A stretch of DNA of 64,000 nucleotides from Solirubrobacter ginsenosidimutans (GTDB lineage: Bacteria; Actinomycetota; Thermoleophilia; Solirubrobacterales; Solirubrobacteraceae), in contig NZ_JAPDOD010000026.1 in NCBI RefSeq assembly GCF_027587205.1, positions 65,190-129,189 of the forward strand, in the 5' to 3' direction. A program made the translations under genes and the position numbers. Below the pieces are notes generated by a model. It ran no database searches. It had not been told where the DNA came from and saw only the letters and a list, made by a program, of their open reading frames with translations. Below are positions 16,014-24,503 of this stretch, piece after piece; position 1 is the first letter of the stretch; every line of letters begins with the position of its first letter.

Positions 16014-18967
16014 CAGCGCGGCCTCCCATGACGACGGTTGCGGGGCTTTCGGTCCTTCGAGTCGCCGTTCTCGCCGTTGTCCGGCGACGCCGGCGACGAC
16101 GGGCCGGCCTGCGGAGCCCCGTTGGAGCCTTCGGCGCGGGCGCGGGCGCGCCTGCCGCCGGCGGGGCGGCCTGCGCCGGTCGCCGCGGGCTGGCGGGCCG
16201 GAGCGGCGGGAGCCGCTTCGTCGACGCCGAGCTCGCGCACCATGTCCTGGAACTCCGACGCCGAGACCTCCTGGCCGGGCGGAGCGGAGATGCTCTTGCG
16301 ACGGCCACCCTCCTTGGGCTGGACGTCGATCGGGCCGCCCTGCTCGACCGTCGCGTACGGCGGAACCGTGCCGAGGCGCTCGAGGATGCGGGCGTGGCGG
16401 GCGCGGAAGCCCGGCTCGCGCTCCTTCCAGTGCTGGAGCACCGGGGTGGCGATGAAGATCGAGGAGTACGTGCCGGAGGCGATACCGATCAACAGCGCGA
16501 AGGCGAAGTCGCGCAGCGTCTCACCGCCGAAGAGCATCAGGGCCAGCACCGGCAGCAGGGTGCAGAAGCTGGTCGCGATCGAGCGGACGATGACCTCGGA
16601 CAGCGAGCGGTTGACGATCTGGGAGAACGCCGCGCTCGGCATTCGCGGGATGTTCTCGCGCACGCGGTCGAACACGATGATCGTGTCGTAGAGCGAGTAA
16701 CCCAGGATGGTCAAGAGCGCCGCGACCGTGGACGTCGTCACCTCCCGGCCGGTCAATGCGTAGACGCCGGCGACGATCAGGATGTCGTGCATCAGTGCGA
16801 TCAGCACCGGCACGGCGAACTTCCACTCGAACCGCAGCGCGATGTAGATCGAGATGATCAACAGCGAGGCGATGATCGCGTAGATCGCGGACTTCGCGAC
16901 GGTCTTGCCGAAGCTCGGGCCGATCTCCTCGACGTTGGGCTGATCCGCCTGGCCGAACGAGGACTTGAGCGCGCTGACCACCGCGCCGGAGCCGCCCTTC
17001 GGCAGCTCCTTCGTGGAGATCTGCACGACGTGGCTGCCGAGCTTGGGGTTCTGCAGCGTCTGGATCTTCGCGTCGGCGAGCCCGAGCGGCGCGACGACGT
17101 CGCGGACCTGGTCGACGGTCGCCGCCTTCTCCAGCGGCGCGGTGATCCGCGTGCCGCCGTCGAAGTCGATGCCGAAGTTGATGCCCTTGCTGGACATCGC
17201 CAGGGCGCAGACGAGCAGGATGCAGCCCGAGAAGGAGAAGAACCACTTCGCCTTGCCCATGAAGTCGATCCGGAACTTGATCCGCTGCTCGCCGGCGCCC
17301 AGCGCCGCCTTGGAGCGGATCAGGCGCGTGCCGCGCAGCGAGTACAGGATCGCCTGGGTGGCGACCACCGCGGTGAAGAGCGAGACGATGACGCCGAGGC
17401 CGAGGGTGAAGGCGAAGCCCTGGACCCCTGCCGTGGCGATGATGAAGAGGATGAAGGCGACGAGGAACGTGACGATGTTCGCGTCGATGATCGCCGTCAG
17501 GCCCTTTCGATAGCCGGTGACGATCGCCGTGCCGACCGATCTCCCGGCCCTTACCTCCTCTTTCACACGTTCGAAGACGACGATGTTCGCGTCAGCCGCG
17601 ACGCCGAGCGTCAGGACCAGGCCGGCGATGCCCGGGAGCGTCAGCGTGATCGGGATGATCTTGATCAGCGCGTAGAAGTACAGCGCGTAGATGCACAGCG
17701 CGAGCGTCGCCACCACGCCGAGGACGCGGTAGTAGAAGATCAGGAAGAGCGCCACGATCATGAAGCCGGCGATGCCCGCCTTCAGGCCCTGGTCGAGCGC
17801 CTGCTGGCCGAGCGTCGCGGAGACCTGCGAGCGCGAGACCTCGGTCAGCTTCAGCGGCAGGGCGCCGATCTTGAGGATCTTGGCCAGGTCCTGCGCGGAC
17901 TTGATCGTGAAGTTGCCCGAGATCTGCGCGCCGGTCGCGCCGTCGATGCCGTCCGGGTTCTCGCGCCAGTTGATGTACGGCGCCGAGACCAGCTCGTTGT
18001 CGAGGGCGATCGCGAAGTGCTGCGACGTGGAGATCGGGTCGCCGCCGAGCGCGTTGTCCGCGCCCCGCTCGGCGACCCGGCGCGTGATCGCCTGGAACGC
18101 CTTGCGACCCTGGCTGGTGAAGTTGAAGGTCACGATCGGCTCGTTGCCGAGGTTCGTGTCCGAGTTCTGCTGCGGGTCCTTGATGTCCGTGCCGCTCAGG
18201 CCCGGGCGGTCCTGGATGACCCACCAGCGGTCCGGCTTGACCACGGAGTTCGGGTCGTTGCTGGTGCCCGGCTGCTCGCGCAGGACGAGCACGCCGGCCG
18301 GAACCTCGATGATCTCGGGGTTCGGGTTCGTCTTGGTGTCCACCGACTCGAGCGCCTGCTCGCGCGTGTCGAACGACTGCCCGTCGCCGATCGGCTTCTT
18401 CGTCTTGGAGTCGAACGCGTAGAAGCGCGGCTTGGCGGCCGCCTGAGACTGTCCGCCGGGCGAATCGGGCGCCAGCGGGTCAAGGCCCTTGCCGACCCCG
18501 ACGCTCGTGCACTTCGACGCCGCGAGGACGGCGGCACGCAGACCGACGATCGGCTGACGACCGGACGCGTTCTGGTCCGGGTTCGTCTTGCACTTGTCGT
18601 CGAGGATGTTCGCTTCCCAGTCGTAGAAGAACAACTGGGCGGTGGAGCCGACCTGCTGGGCGGCGGTCTCGGCGTCCTTGACGCCGGGCAGGTTGACCTC
18701 GATCTGGTCATTGCCCGACTGCAGGATCTCGGCCTCGGAAACACCGAAGGCGTTGACGCGCTGCTGCATCAGGTCGATCGACCGCTGCATGGCGTCGGCG
18801 TCGACCACGGGCTGCGCCGCGGTGGGCTGCGCCTTGTAGACGAGCTGCACGCCGCCCTGGAGATCCAGGCCGAGCTTGGTCGGCTTGGTCAGGACAACTG
18901 CCAGCGACGCGCCAATCAAGACGACGACGATGAGCAGAACGAAGATTGAACGGCGGCGATCGGACAA
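16013..18967 (-). CDS. secDF: Fused protein translocase subunit SecDF
   Basis: 984 residues combining SecD (about 1-560) and SecF (about 565-860) in one chain. Each half begins with a membrane helix followed by the signature DLQGGVQLVYK (SecD) or DFDGGTRI (SecF), a periplasmic/extracellular P1-type domain, and a five-helix RND bundle. SecDF uses the proton motive force to help complete Sec export. An Arg/Gly/Ala-rich tail of about 100 residues is probably disordered. A TTG start at 18967 gives MSDRRRS. yajC, often found before secD, is absent here. Confidence 0.95.
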   Translation of the reverse strand: MSDRRRSIFVLLIVVVLIGASLAVVLTKPTKLGLDLQGGVQLVYKAQPTAAQPVVDADAMQRSIDLMQQRVNAFGVSEAEILQSGNDQIEVNLPGVKDAETAAQQVGSTAQLFFYDWEANILDDKCKTNPDQNASGRQPIVGLRAAVLAASKCTSVGVGKGLDPLAPDSPGGQSQAAAKPRFYAFDSKTKKPIGDGQSFDTREQALESVDTKTNPNPEIIEVPAGVLVLREQPGTSNDPNSVVKPDRWWVIQDRPGLSGTDIKDPQQNSDTNLGNEPIVTFNFTSQGRKAFQAITRRVAERGADNALGGDPISTSQHFAIALDNELVSAPYINWRENPDGIDGATGAQISGNFTIKSAQDLAKILKIGALPLKLTEVSRSQVSATLGQQALDQGLKAGIAGFMIVALFLIFYYRVLGVVATLALCIYALYFYALIKIIPITLTLPGIAGLVLTLGVAADANIVVFERVKEEVRAGRSVGTAIVTGYRKGLTAIIDANIVTFLVAFILFIIATAGVQGFAFTLGLGVIVSLFTAVVATQAILYSLRGTRLIRSKAALGAGEQRIKFRIDFMGKAKWFFSFSGCILLVCALAMSSKGINFGIDFDGGTRITAPLEKAATVDQVRDVVAPLGLADAKIQTLQNPKLGSHVVQISTKELPKGGSGAVVSALKSSFGQADQPNVEEIGPSFGKTVAKSAIYAIIASLLIISIYIALRFEWKFAVPVLIALMHDILIVAGVYALTGREVTTSTVAALLTILGYSLYDTIIVFDRVRENIPRMPSAAFSQIVNRSLSEVIVRSIATSFCTLLPVLALMLFGGETLRDFAFALLIGIASGTYSSIFIATPVLQHWKEREPGFRARHARILERLGTVPPYATVEQGGPIDVQPKEGGRRKSISAPPGQEVSASEFQDMVRELGVDEAAPAAPARQPAATGAGRPAGGRRARARAEGSNGAPQAGPSSPASPDNGENGDSKDRKPRNRRHGRPR

Positions 18968-19032
18968 GGGTTTTTCTCGGTTGGCTACGCGGCCGACAGG
19001 AGGCCGCAGGACGGACGATTAGGTTTGCTGGA

Positions 19033-19482
19033 CTACCGGGACGGCGTCAAGACAAGAAGGAGACCGCCGTCATCATCGTAGGCGGGGAAGAGATCGGCAA
19101 CCGCTTTTGCGGGCAAATCTCCTTCCGCGTTGACGGTGACGGGCTTTCCGAGCCGACGCACCCCCCACTCTAGGGCCACACCTACAGGATCTTCTTCGCC
19201 GTGGAAGTCGAGGCCGAGTACATCGCGTACCGGGCGGCCGATCACTTTCTCGTCGGAAAGACCCGTGAGCTCGCGTGAGCCGCGGCCACAGCCGATGATC
19301 CGGCCTTCCCTGTCACAGACGAAGAAGGCGGCATTGGGGGCGGGGTAATAGTCGTCCAGCAGCTCGAACAAGAAGCCGAAACCGCACTTCGAGCAACCCT
19401 TGGGTACGTTGCGAAAACCGGCGGTGCGCTCAGTCTGAGACGTCCGGTTGCCGCAGTTCGGGCAGATGAACAGATGGGCCAT
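19033..19482 (-). CDS. Zinc-ribbon plus PAS-domain protein
   Basis: 149 residues. The first 35 form a zinc ribbon: CPNC (Cys7, Cys10) and CSKC (Cys30, Cys33). Residues about 45-149 look like a PAS fold (AAFFVCDREGRIIGCGRGS, then LTGLSDEKVIGRPVRDVLG). No output domain follows, so it may sense a ligand or redox state and act by protein contact. It lies between ruvB and secDF on the same strand, the position where yajC is often found. Function unknown; domain calls are fairly secure. Confidence 0.8.
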   Translation of the reverse strand: MAHLFICPNCGNRTSQTERTAGFRNVPKGCSKCGFGFLFELLDDYYPAPNAAFFVCDREGRIIGCGRGSRELTGLSDEKVIGRPVRDVLGLDFHGEEDPVGVALEWGVRRLGKPVTVNAEGDLPAKAVADLFPAYDDDGGLLLVLTPSR

Positions 19483-19533
19483 TACGAATCGGGAGGGTAG
19501 CCCTCGCGCTAAAGGAGCGATATGGACATTGGC

Positions 19534-20568
19534 TCAGAACAGGCTCTGGCCACTTGCGGGGGGCTCGATGCCGAGGTGGGCGAACGCGTGCGGCGTCGCC
19601 ACCCGCCCGCGCGGCGTGCGCTGGATGAACCCGCGCTGCAGCAGATACGGCTCGTAGACGTCCTCGATCGTGTCCTGCTCCTCGTGCACGGCCACCGCCA
19701 GGGTCGAGAGGCCGACCGGGCCGCCGCTGAAGCGCACGCAGATCGCGTGCAGGATCTCGCGATCCAGGCGGTCCAGCCCCTCGTGATCGACCTCCAGCAT
19801 GTCCAGCGCCGCATAGGCCGTCGCCGCGTCGACTGAGCCGTCGCCCTCGACCTGCGCGTAGTCGCGCACCCGCTTCAGGAGCCGGTTCGCGACGCGCGGG
19901 GTGCCGCGCGAGCGCTCGGCGATCGCCCGCGCCCCGTCCATGTGCACCGGGACCTTGAGCACGCCGGCGCTGCGGACGACGATCGCCGCCAGCTCGTCGG
20001 CGTTGTAGAGGTCCAGGCGGTGCTGGATGCCGAAGCGATCGCGCAGCGGGGCGGTCAGGAGCCCCGCGCGGGTGGTCGCGCCGATCAGCGTGAACGCGGG
20101 CAGGTCGAGCGTGACGACCTTCGCCCCCGGGCCCACGCCGAGCGTGACCGGCAACTGGCCGTCCTCCATCGCGGGATAGAACGTCTCCTCGACCGCGCGC
20201 GGCAGGCGGTGGATCTCGTCGACGAAGAAGATCTGCCCAGGCTCCAGGCTCGTCAGGAAGGACGCGATGTCCTTCTTGTCCTCGAGCGCCGGGCCGGCGG
20301 TCTCGGTGATCCGGACGTCGAGCTCGCGGGCGATGATCCGGGCCAGCGACGTCTTGCCCAGACCCGGCGGGCCGGCCAGCAGGACGTGATCCAGCGGCTC
20401 GCCGCGGCCTGAGGCGGCGCGGATCGCCATCTCCAGCTGCGCCTTCAGCGCGTCTTGGCCGACGAACTCGTCGAGCGCCTGCGGGCGCAGCCGCGCCTCG
20501 GGCTCGTCGTCCACGCGTGCCCTCGGCGTCTGGATGCGCTCGACGTCGGCCCCGGGGGTCCGGATCAT
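19534..20568 (-). CDS. ruvB: Holliday junction branch migration ATPase RuvB
   Basis: 344 residues, normal length. AAA+ motifs: LAGPPGLGKTSL (Walker A, 66-73), FFVDEIHRL (Walker B, 117-120), sensor 1 in TLIGATTRAG and the arginine finger in LRDRFG (176-180). The C-terminal winged helix ends RTPRGRVATPHAFAHLG. RuvB hexamers drive branch migration with RuvA. The ATG overlaps the ruvA stop (ATGA), as in the classic ruvCAB operon. Confidence 0.98.
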   Translation of the reverse strand: MIRTPGADVERIQTPRARVDDEPEARLRPQALDEFVGQDALKAQLEMAIRAASGRGEPLDHVLLAGPPGLGKTSLARIIARELDVRITETAGPALEDKKDIASFLTSLEPGQIFFVDEIHRLPRAVEETFYPAMEDGQLPVTLGVGPGAKVVTLDLPAFTLIGATTRAGLLTAPLRDRFGIQHRLDLYNADELAAIVVRSAGVLKVPVHMDGARAIAERSRGTPRVANRLLKRVRDYAQVEGDGSVDAATAYAALDMLEVDHEGLDRLDREILHAICVRFSGGPVGLSTLAVAVHEEQDTIEDVYEPYLLQRGFIQRTPRGRVATPHAFAHLGIEPPASGQSLF

Positions 20569-21143
20569 CGGCGCGAGGCCTTCAGGGCGTGGGCGATCAG
20601 GGCCTCCGGCGTGTCACCCGGGGCGCCGTCCAGCAGCGCGTCGACCTCCTGCGGCCCGAAGCCGAGGCCGATCAGGCCTTCGCGGGCCAGCGCGTGCGGC
20701 TCGTCGGTCCGCGTGATGACGATCGGATCGTCGACGACCGCGGCGCCGACCTTCTCGCGCAGCTCGACGATGATGCGCTCGGCGGTGCGCTTCCCGATGC
20801 CGGGAACGGCCTGCAAACGGGCGGTATCGCCGCTCGCCACCGCCGACAGCAGCTCTCGCGGCGGGCCGCCGGAGAGCACCGCGATCGCCATCTTCGGACC
20901 GACGCTCTGGACGCCGAGCAGCAGCAGGAACAGGTCCCGCTCCTCCTCGGTGGCGAAGCCGTAGAGCAGCAGCGCATCGTCGCGGACGATGAGGTGGCTG
21001 AACAAAGTCGTGGATTCGCCTACACGGGGCACGTGGCGCAACGTTTCTGCCGAAACCGCGAGCCTGTAGCCGACGCCGCCGCACGAGACGACCACGTGAT
21101 CGCCGCGGCGCACCGCGACCTCACCCTGGAGCAGCGCGATCAT
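20565..21143 (-). CDS. ruvA: Holliday junction DNA helicase RuvA
   Basis: 192 residues. N-terminal OB fold (MIALLQGEV, then VSCGGVGYRLAVS), two helix-hairpin-helix motifs (LLLLGVQSVGPKMAIAVLSG and LQAVPGIGKRTAERIIVELR) and a C-terminal UBA-like domain III (EALIAHALKA). RuvA tetramers hold the four-way junction for RuvB. ATG at 21143 overlaps the ruvC stop; its own stop overlaps ruvB. All diagnostic motifs are present. Confidence 0.97.
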   Translation of the reverse strand: MIALLQGEVAVRRGDHVVVSCGGVGYRLAVSAETLRHVPRVGESTTLFSHLIVRDDALLLYGFATEEERDLFLLLLGVQSVGPKMAIAVLSGGPPRELLSAVASGDTARLQAVPGIGKRTAERIIVELREKVGAAVVDDPIVITRTDEPHALAREGLIGLGFGPQEVDALLDGAPGDTPEALIAHALKASRR

Positions 21144-21646
21144 GCGCTCGCCCGATCCAGCGCGGCCCGCAGCGGCGCGCCGTTGGCATGGCAGATCGCC
21201 ACCGCGAGCGCGTCGGCGGCGTGATCGGGCTTGGGGAGCTCGGTGAGTGAGAGCAGGGACTGCACCATGCGCTGGACCTGATCCTTGGCGGCTTTTCCGG
21301 AGCCGCAGACGGCGGCCTTGACCTGCTGAGGGGTATAGGACGCGCACCGGATGGATCTTTGGCCGGCGGCCAGGATCACTACCCCGCGCGCCTGCCCCAC
21401 GGCGAACGCCGAGCGCGCGTTGGCGCCGAAGTAGAGGTCCTCGATCGCGACCGCGTCGGGCTTGTAGTCGTCGATCAGCTCGCCGACGCGGGCGTGGATC
21501 GTCGTCAGGCGGACGCCCTGATCCTGCCCCGCGGGGGTCTCGATCACGCCGCCGTCGAGCGCGACCAGCCGCCCGCGATCGTGCGCGACGATGCCGTAGC
21601 CGGTGTTGGCGACGCCGGGGTCGATGCCGAGGACGATCACGTGCAC
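21140..21646 (-). CDS. ruvC: Crossover junction endodeoxyribonuclease RuvC
   Basis: 168 residues. The RNase H-like fold begins VIVLGIDPGVANTGYG, with catalytic Asp9, Glu69 in AIEDLYFG and the C-terminal acidic pair Asp141/Asp145 in KPDHAADALA. It cuts Holliday junctions at symmetric sites. GTG at 21646 is taken as start because GGAG lies 10 nt upstream. GTG 21640 is a close alternative. The open frame continues upstream, but those residues are basic and not family-like. First gene of ruvCAB. Confidence 0.97.
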   Translation of the reverse strand: MHVIVLGIDPGVANTGYGIVAHDRGRLVALDGGVIETPAGQDQGVRLTTIHARVGELIDDYKPDAVAIEDLYFGANARSAFAVGQARGVVILAAGQRSIRCASYTPQQVKAAVCGSGKAAKDQVQRMVQSLLSLTELPKPDHAADALAVAICHANGAPLRAALDRASA

Positions 21647-21732
21647 GCGGGGAATTCTCCGTCCGAGCCCGGACGCCTTCCCGCGCTTGGACCGCGCGGG
21701 TCGTCGCCGATTGGCCCTGGAGTTCGGCGGGC

Positions 21733-22413
21733 GTGACGGCCAGCATGAGCGGCGTGACCCCGACTCCGCACCCCGCCCGCGACCGGCCACGGCGCACCGT
21801 GCTCGAGGGCGCTCGCGTCCGGCTCGAGCCGCTTGACCCCGAGCGCCACGCGGGCGACCTGTTCGCCGCCGCCGAGGGCGATCCGGCGCTGTGGGACTAC
21901 CTCCCCTACGGCCCGTTCGACGACGTCGGCGCGCTCACCGAGCACCTGCGCGCGCAGGCCGCGAGCGACGATCCGCTGTTCTACGCCGTCGTCGTCGGCG
22001 GCGTGGCGTCGGGCATCGTCAGCTACCTGCGGATCGAGCCCGCGCACGGGTGCATCGAGATCGGCCACATCTGGTTCGGCGCGCCGCTGCAGCGCACGCC
22101 CGCGGCGACCGAGGCGATCTACCTGCTCGCTCGCGAGGCCTTCGACGGGCTCGGCAACCGCCGGTTCGAGTGGAAGTGCAACGCGGCGAACGAGCGCTCC
22201 CGCCGCGCGGCGGAGCGGTTCGGCTTCACGTTCGAGGGCGTCTTCCGCCAGCACATGATCGTCAAGGGCGGCAACCGCGACACCGCGTGGTATTCGATCC
22301 TCGACGGCGAGTGGCCGGCCGTGCGCGCCGGCTTCGAGGCGTGGCTGGACGAGGCGAACTTCGACGCCGACGGCGTGCAGCGGCGGTCGCTCGGCGGGCT
22401 AACCCGTCGGTAG
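21733..22413 (+). CDS. GNAT acetyltransferase, RimJ/RimL-like
   Basis: 226 residues with the RimJ/RimL N-acetyltransferase pattern: VRLEPLDPERHAGDLFAA at the start, GIVSYLRIEPAHGCIEIGHI as the beta4 region, and FEWKCNAANERSRRAAERFG near the C-terminal half. It would acetylate an amine or protein N terminus using acetyl-CoA. GTG 21733 has GGAG 10 nt upstream; ATG 21745 is an alternative. It is divergent from ruvC and overlaps the convergent membrane gene by 15 bases. Target unknown. Confidence 0.9.
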   Translation: MTASMSGVTPTPHPARDRPRRTVLEGARVRLEPLDPERHAGDLFAAAEGDPALWDYLPYGPFDDVGALTEHLRAQAASDDPLFYAVVVGGVASGIVSYLRIEPAHGCIEIGHIWFGAPLQRTPAATEAIYLLAREAFDGLGNRRFEWKCNAANERSRRAAERFGFTFEGVFRQHMIVKGGNRDTAWYSILDGEWPAVRAGFEAWLDEANFDADGVQRRSLGGLTRR

Positions 22414-22812
22414 CGACGAGCCCGCGAAGCCGAAGAACCAGACCCCGAACGCCACGAGCGCCAGGCCGACGGAGACGATCATCACCTGATCGAGGACGCC
22501 GCCGCGGCGGGTGGAGGTGCGTTCGGCCCGCATCGAGCGCAGCCACGTCGCCCGGTGACGCTCCTCGTGGCGCCCCGTCAGGCGCCCGTGCAGGCGGTCG
22601 AGCGTGCCCAGGCACTTGCCGACGATCGCCATCCCGACGGGCAAGCCGATCAGGACCAGCAGGTACGGCCCGGCGCTGGGGCGGGCCGAGTCCGCGATCC
22701 GCGACGCGAGGTAGATCAGCCCGATCGGCACGCCGATCCACATGACCACCGAGCCGAAGGCCATCAGGAGCACGAGCGCCAAGGCGGGAGGAGACCAAGA
22801 AGAGCGCAGCAT
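22399..22812 (-). CDS. Small membrane protein of unknown function
   Basis: 137 residues with three hydrophobic segments, about 8-38, 48-70 and 113-133, separated by a strongly basic cytoplasmic-looking loop (RLHGRLTGRHEERHRATWLR). ATG at 22812 has GGAG 8 nt upstream. The gene is divergent from the AraC regulator and its 3' end overlaps the GNAT gene by 15 bases. I recognise no family. Confidence 0.65.
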   Translation of the reverse strand: MLRSSWSPPALALVLLMAFGSVVMWIGVPIGLIYLASRIADSARPSAGPYLLVLIGLPVGMAIVGKCLGTLDRLHGRLTGRHEERHRATWLRSMRAERTSTRRGGVLDQVMIVSVGLALVAFGVWFFGFAGSSLPTG

Positions 22813-22857
22813 CTCGGTCACTCCATGTTCCCCGTTTTCGCTGCGACAATCGTGTCG

Positions 22858-23562
22858 GTGTACCGCGAGTTCGCTCCCCCACCCGATCTCGCGCCCTATG
22901 TGGCCTGCGTGTGGACGACCGTCCACCGCGGCGGCATGATCTTCCCGGACGGCTGCGTGGATCTCGTCTGGCACGGGACGCGCCTGGTCGTCGCCGGGCC
23001 CGCCACCGGGCCTGTGGATCCGTCGATCGCCGTCGGCGACCGCGTCTGGGGCGTGCGCTTCCGGCTCGGCCTCGCGGGTGCCGCGCTCGGCCTCCCCGCA
23101 GGCGAGCTCACCGACTCGACGGTGCCGATCACGCAGGTCTGGGGCTCGTGGGTGGACGAGCGCGTCGCCCTCGGTGGCATGCCCGCGCTGCTCGAGATCG
23201 TGCGCGAGCGCCTGCACCTGGTCGAGATCGACCCGCTCGCCCGCGCCGCCGCACTGGGCATGGCCGGCCCCGGCGCGCGCGTCGACGCACTGGGCGCGGC
23301 ACTCGGCGTCAGCGAGCGCCAGCTGCGCCGCCGCTTCACCGAGGCCGTCGGCTACGGCCCCAAGACGCTGGCGCGGATCCTGCGCTTCCAGCGGTTCCTG
23401 GCCCTGGCGGCCGACGGCGGCGAACTCGCCCGCCTCGCCCTGCTGGCGGGCTACGCCGACCAGGCCCACCTCACCCGCGAGACCCGCCGGCTCGCGGGCC
23501 GCACCCCGCTGGAGCTCGTCTCCTCCCGCGCGACGCCCGCGGGCGAACGCCTCGCGGTCTGA
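22858..23562 (+). CDS. AraC-family transcriptional regulator
   Basis: 234 residues. The N-terminal half (YREFAPPPDLAPYVACVWT, FPDGCVDLVW) matches the sensor domain common in helix-turn-helix AraC proteins with a DUF6597-like fold. The C-terminal AraC DNA-binding domain contains LGVSERQLRRRFTEAVGYGP and LARLALLAGYADQAHLTRET. GTG 22858 is preferred because a GACAAT box sits 7 nt upstream, compatible with a leaderless message. The in-frame ATG 22825 is only 12 bp from the divergent start. It may control the divergent membrane gene. Confidence 0.9.
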   Translation: MYREFAPPPDLAPYVACVWTTVHRGGMIFPDGCVDLVWHGTRLVVAGPATGPVDPSIAVGDRVWGVRFRLGLAGAALGLPAGELTDSTVPITQVWGSWVDERVALGGMPALLEIVRERLHLVEIDPLARAAALGMAGPGARVDALGAALGVSERQLRRRFTEAVGYGPKTLARILRFQRFLALAADGGELARLALLAGYADQAHLTRETRRLAGRTPLELVSSRATPAGERLAV

Positions 23563-23566
23563 CGCC

Positions 23567-23614
23567 GGGCATCGACTTTCTCGCGCTGTACTCGCGAAAC
23601 TCGACGCTCGGTGG
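23567..23614. repeat. 48-bp intergenic palindromic element, copy 1
   Basis: Aligns without gaps over 48 bp to 27485-27532 (32 identities). Both copies end ACGCTCGGTGG. Paired positions differ in a compensating way: TCGA/TCGA here against TGCA/TGCA in copy 2, and a T-A here against C-G there. This copy has several mismatches in the stem, so it looks like a decayed or variant member of the same family. It lies just after the AraC stop codon. Confidence 0.6.
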
Positions 23615-23662
23615 CCGATTCGTTCAAGCCGCCGGCGCGCTCGGCGCGTAGCGTCCGTCGCA

Positions 23663-24499
23663 ATGATCGATAAGGCGCAGGAGTACATCTGGACGACGGC
23701 TCGGGTCCTCGAGCAGCGGCGCTTCGAGTTCCTGTTCGGCACCAATGGCGACGCCGTGGCGATCAAGGCCGCGCTGGAGCCGTACAAGACCGCCGACGGC
23801 GGGTACGGGTTCGCGCTGGAGCCCGACGGGCGCGGCCCGACGAGCCAGCCGCCGCACATCTGGACCGCGCTCGAGGTGCTCGAGGAGCTCGGGGAGACCG
23901 ACCCCGGCATCGGCGACCACATCCAGACACTGACCGCGCCCGACGGGGGCGTCCCGGTCGCGCTGCCGAGCCTCGAGCCGTGGCCGCGCGCGCCGTGGTG
24001 GGGCATCGGGACCGAGGGGACGCTGCTCGCGACCGCGCTCCTGTACGCGCGGCTCCCCGGCGAGCACCCGTGGAAGGCGAACGCGGAGACGTTCTGCTGG
24101 ACCGCGATCGCGGCGATCGAGAAGACCCATCCCTACGAGGTCGAGTCGGCGATCACGTTCCTCGACGCGGCGCCGGACCGCGAACGAGCGGCGCGCGAGG
24201 CCGAGCGCCTCGGGAAGCTCGTCCGCGAGCAGGGCCTGGTCGGCGTCCAGCCCGAGGGCTACTCGCCGGGCGAGATCCACCACCCGCACAACTTCGCGAA
24301 GTCCCCCGGCAGCCTCGCCCGCGCGTGGTTCAGCGACTCGGAGGTCGAGGCCAGCCTCGACCACCTCGAGAGCGAGCAGCGCGAACACGGCGGCTGGGAG
24401 ATCACGTGGGCGCACTGGACGCCCGCGATCGCGATCGAGTGGAGCGGCCTGGTGACGATCGACGCCCTGAAGGTCCTCAGGGCGTACGGAAGGCTCTAA
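23663..24499 (+). CDS. Prenyltransferase/terpene-cyclase-like toroid protein (uncharacterised)
   Basis: 278 residues. Repeating helical segments contain KTADGGYGFALEPDG, APDGGVPVALPS and EREHGGWEITWAHWTP; these DGG-G-F and HGGW-W turns resemble the QW-like repeats of alpha/alpha-toroid proteins (prenyltransferase/squalene cyclase superfamily). No DxDD or DCTAE catalytic motif is visible, so enzyme activity is unproven. A TAGCGT box 8 nt before the ATG and no Shine-Dalgarno suggest a leaderless monocistronic gene. Its stop codon abuts that of yebC. Confidence 0.7.
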   Translation: MIDKAQEYIWTTARVLEQRRFEFLFGTNGDAVAIKAALEPYKTADGGYGFALEPDGRGPTSQPPHIWTALEVLEELGETDPGIGDHIQTLTAPDGGVPVALPSLEPWPRAPWWGIGTEGTLLATALLYARLPGEHPWKANAETFCWTAIAAIEKTHPYEVESAITFLDAAPDRERAAREAERLGKLVREQGLVGVQPEGYSPGEIHHPHNFAKSPGSLARAWFSDSEVEASLDHLESEQREHGGWEITWAHWTPAIAIEWSGLVTIDALKVLRAYGRL

Positions 24500-24503
24500 A
24501 GAG

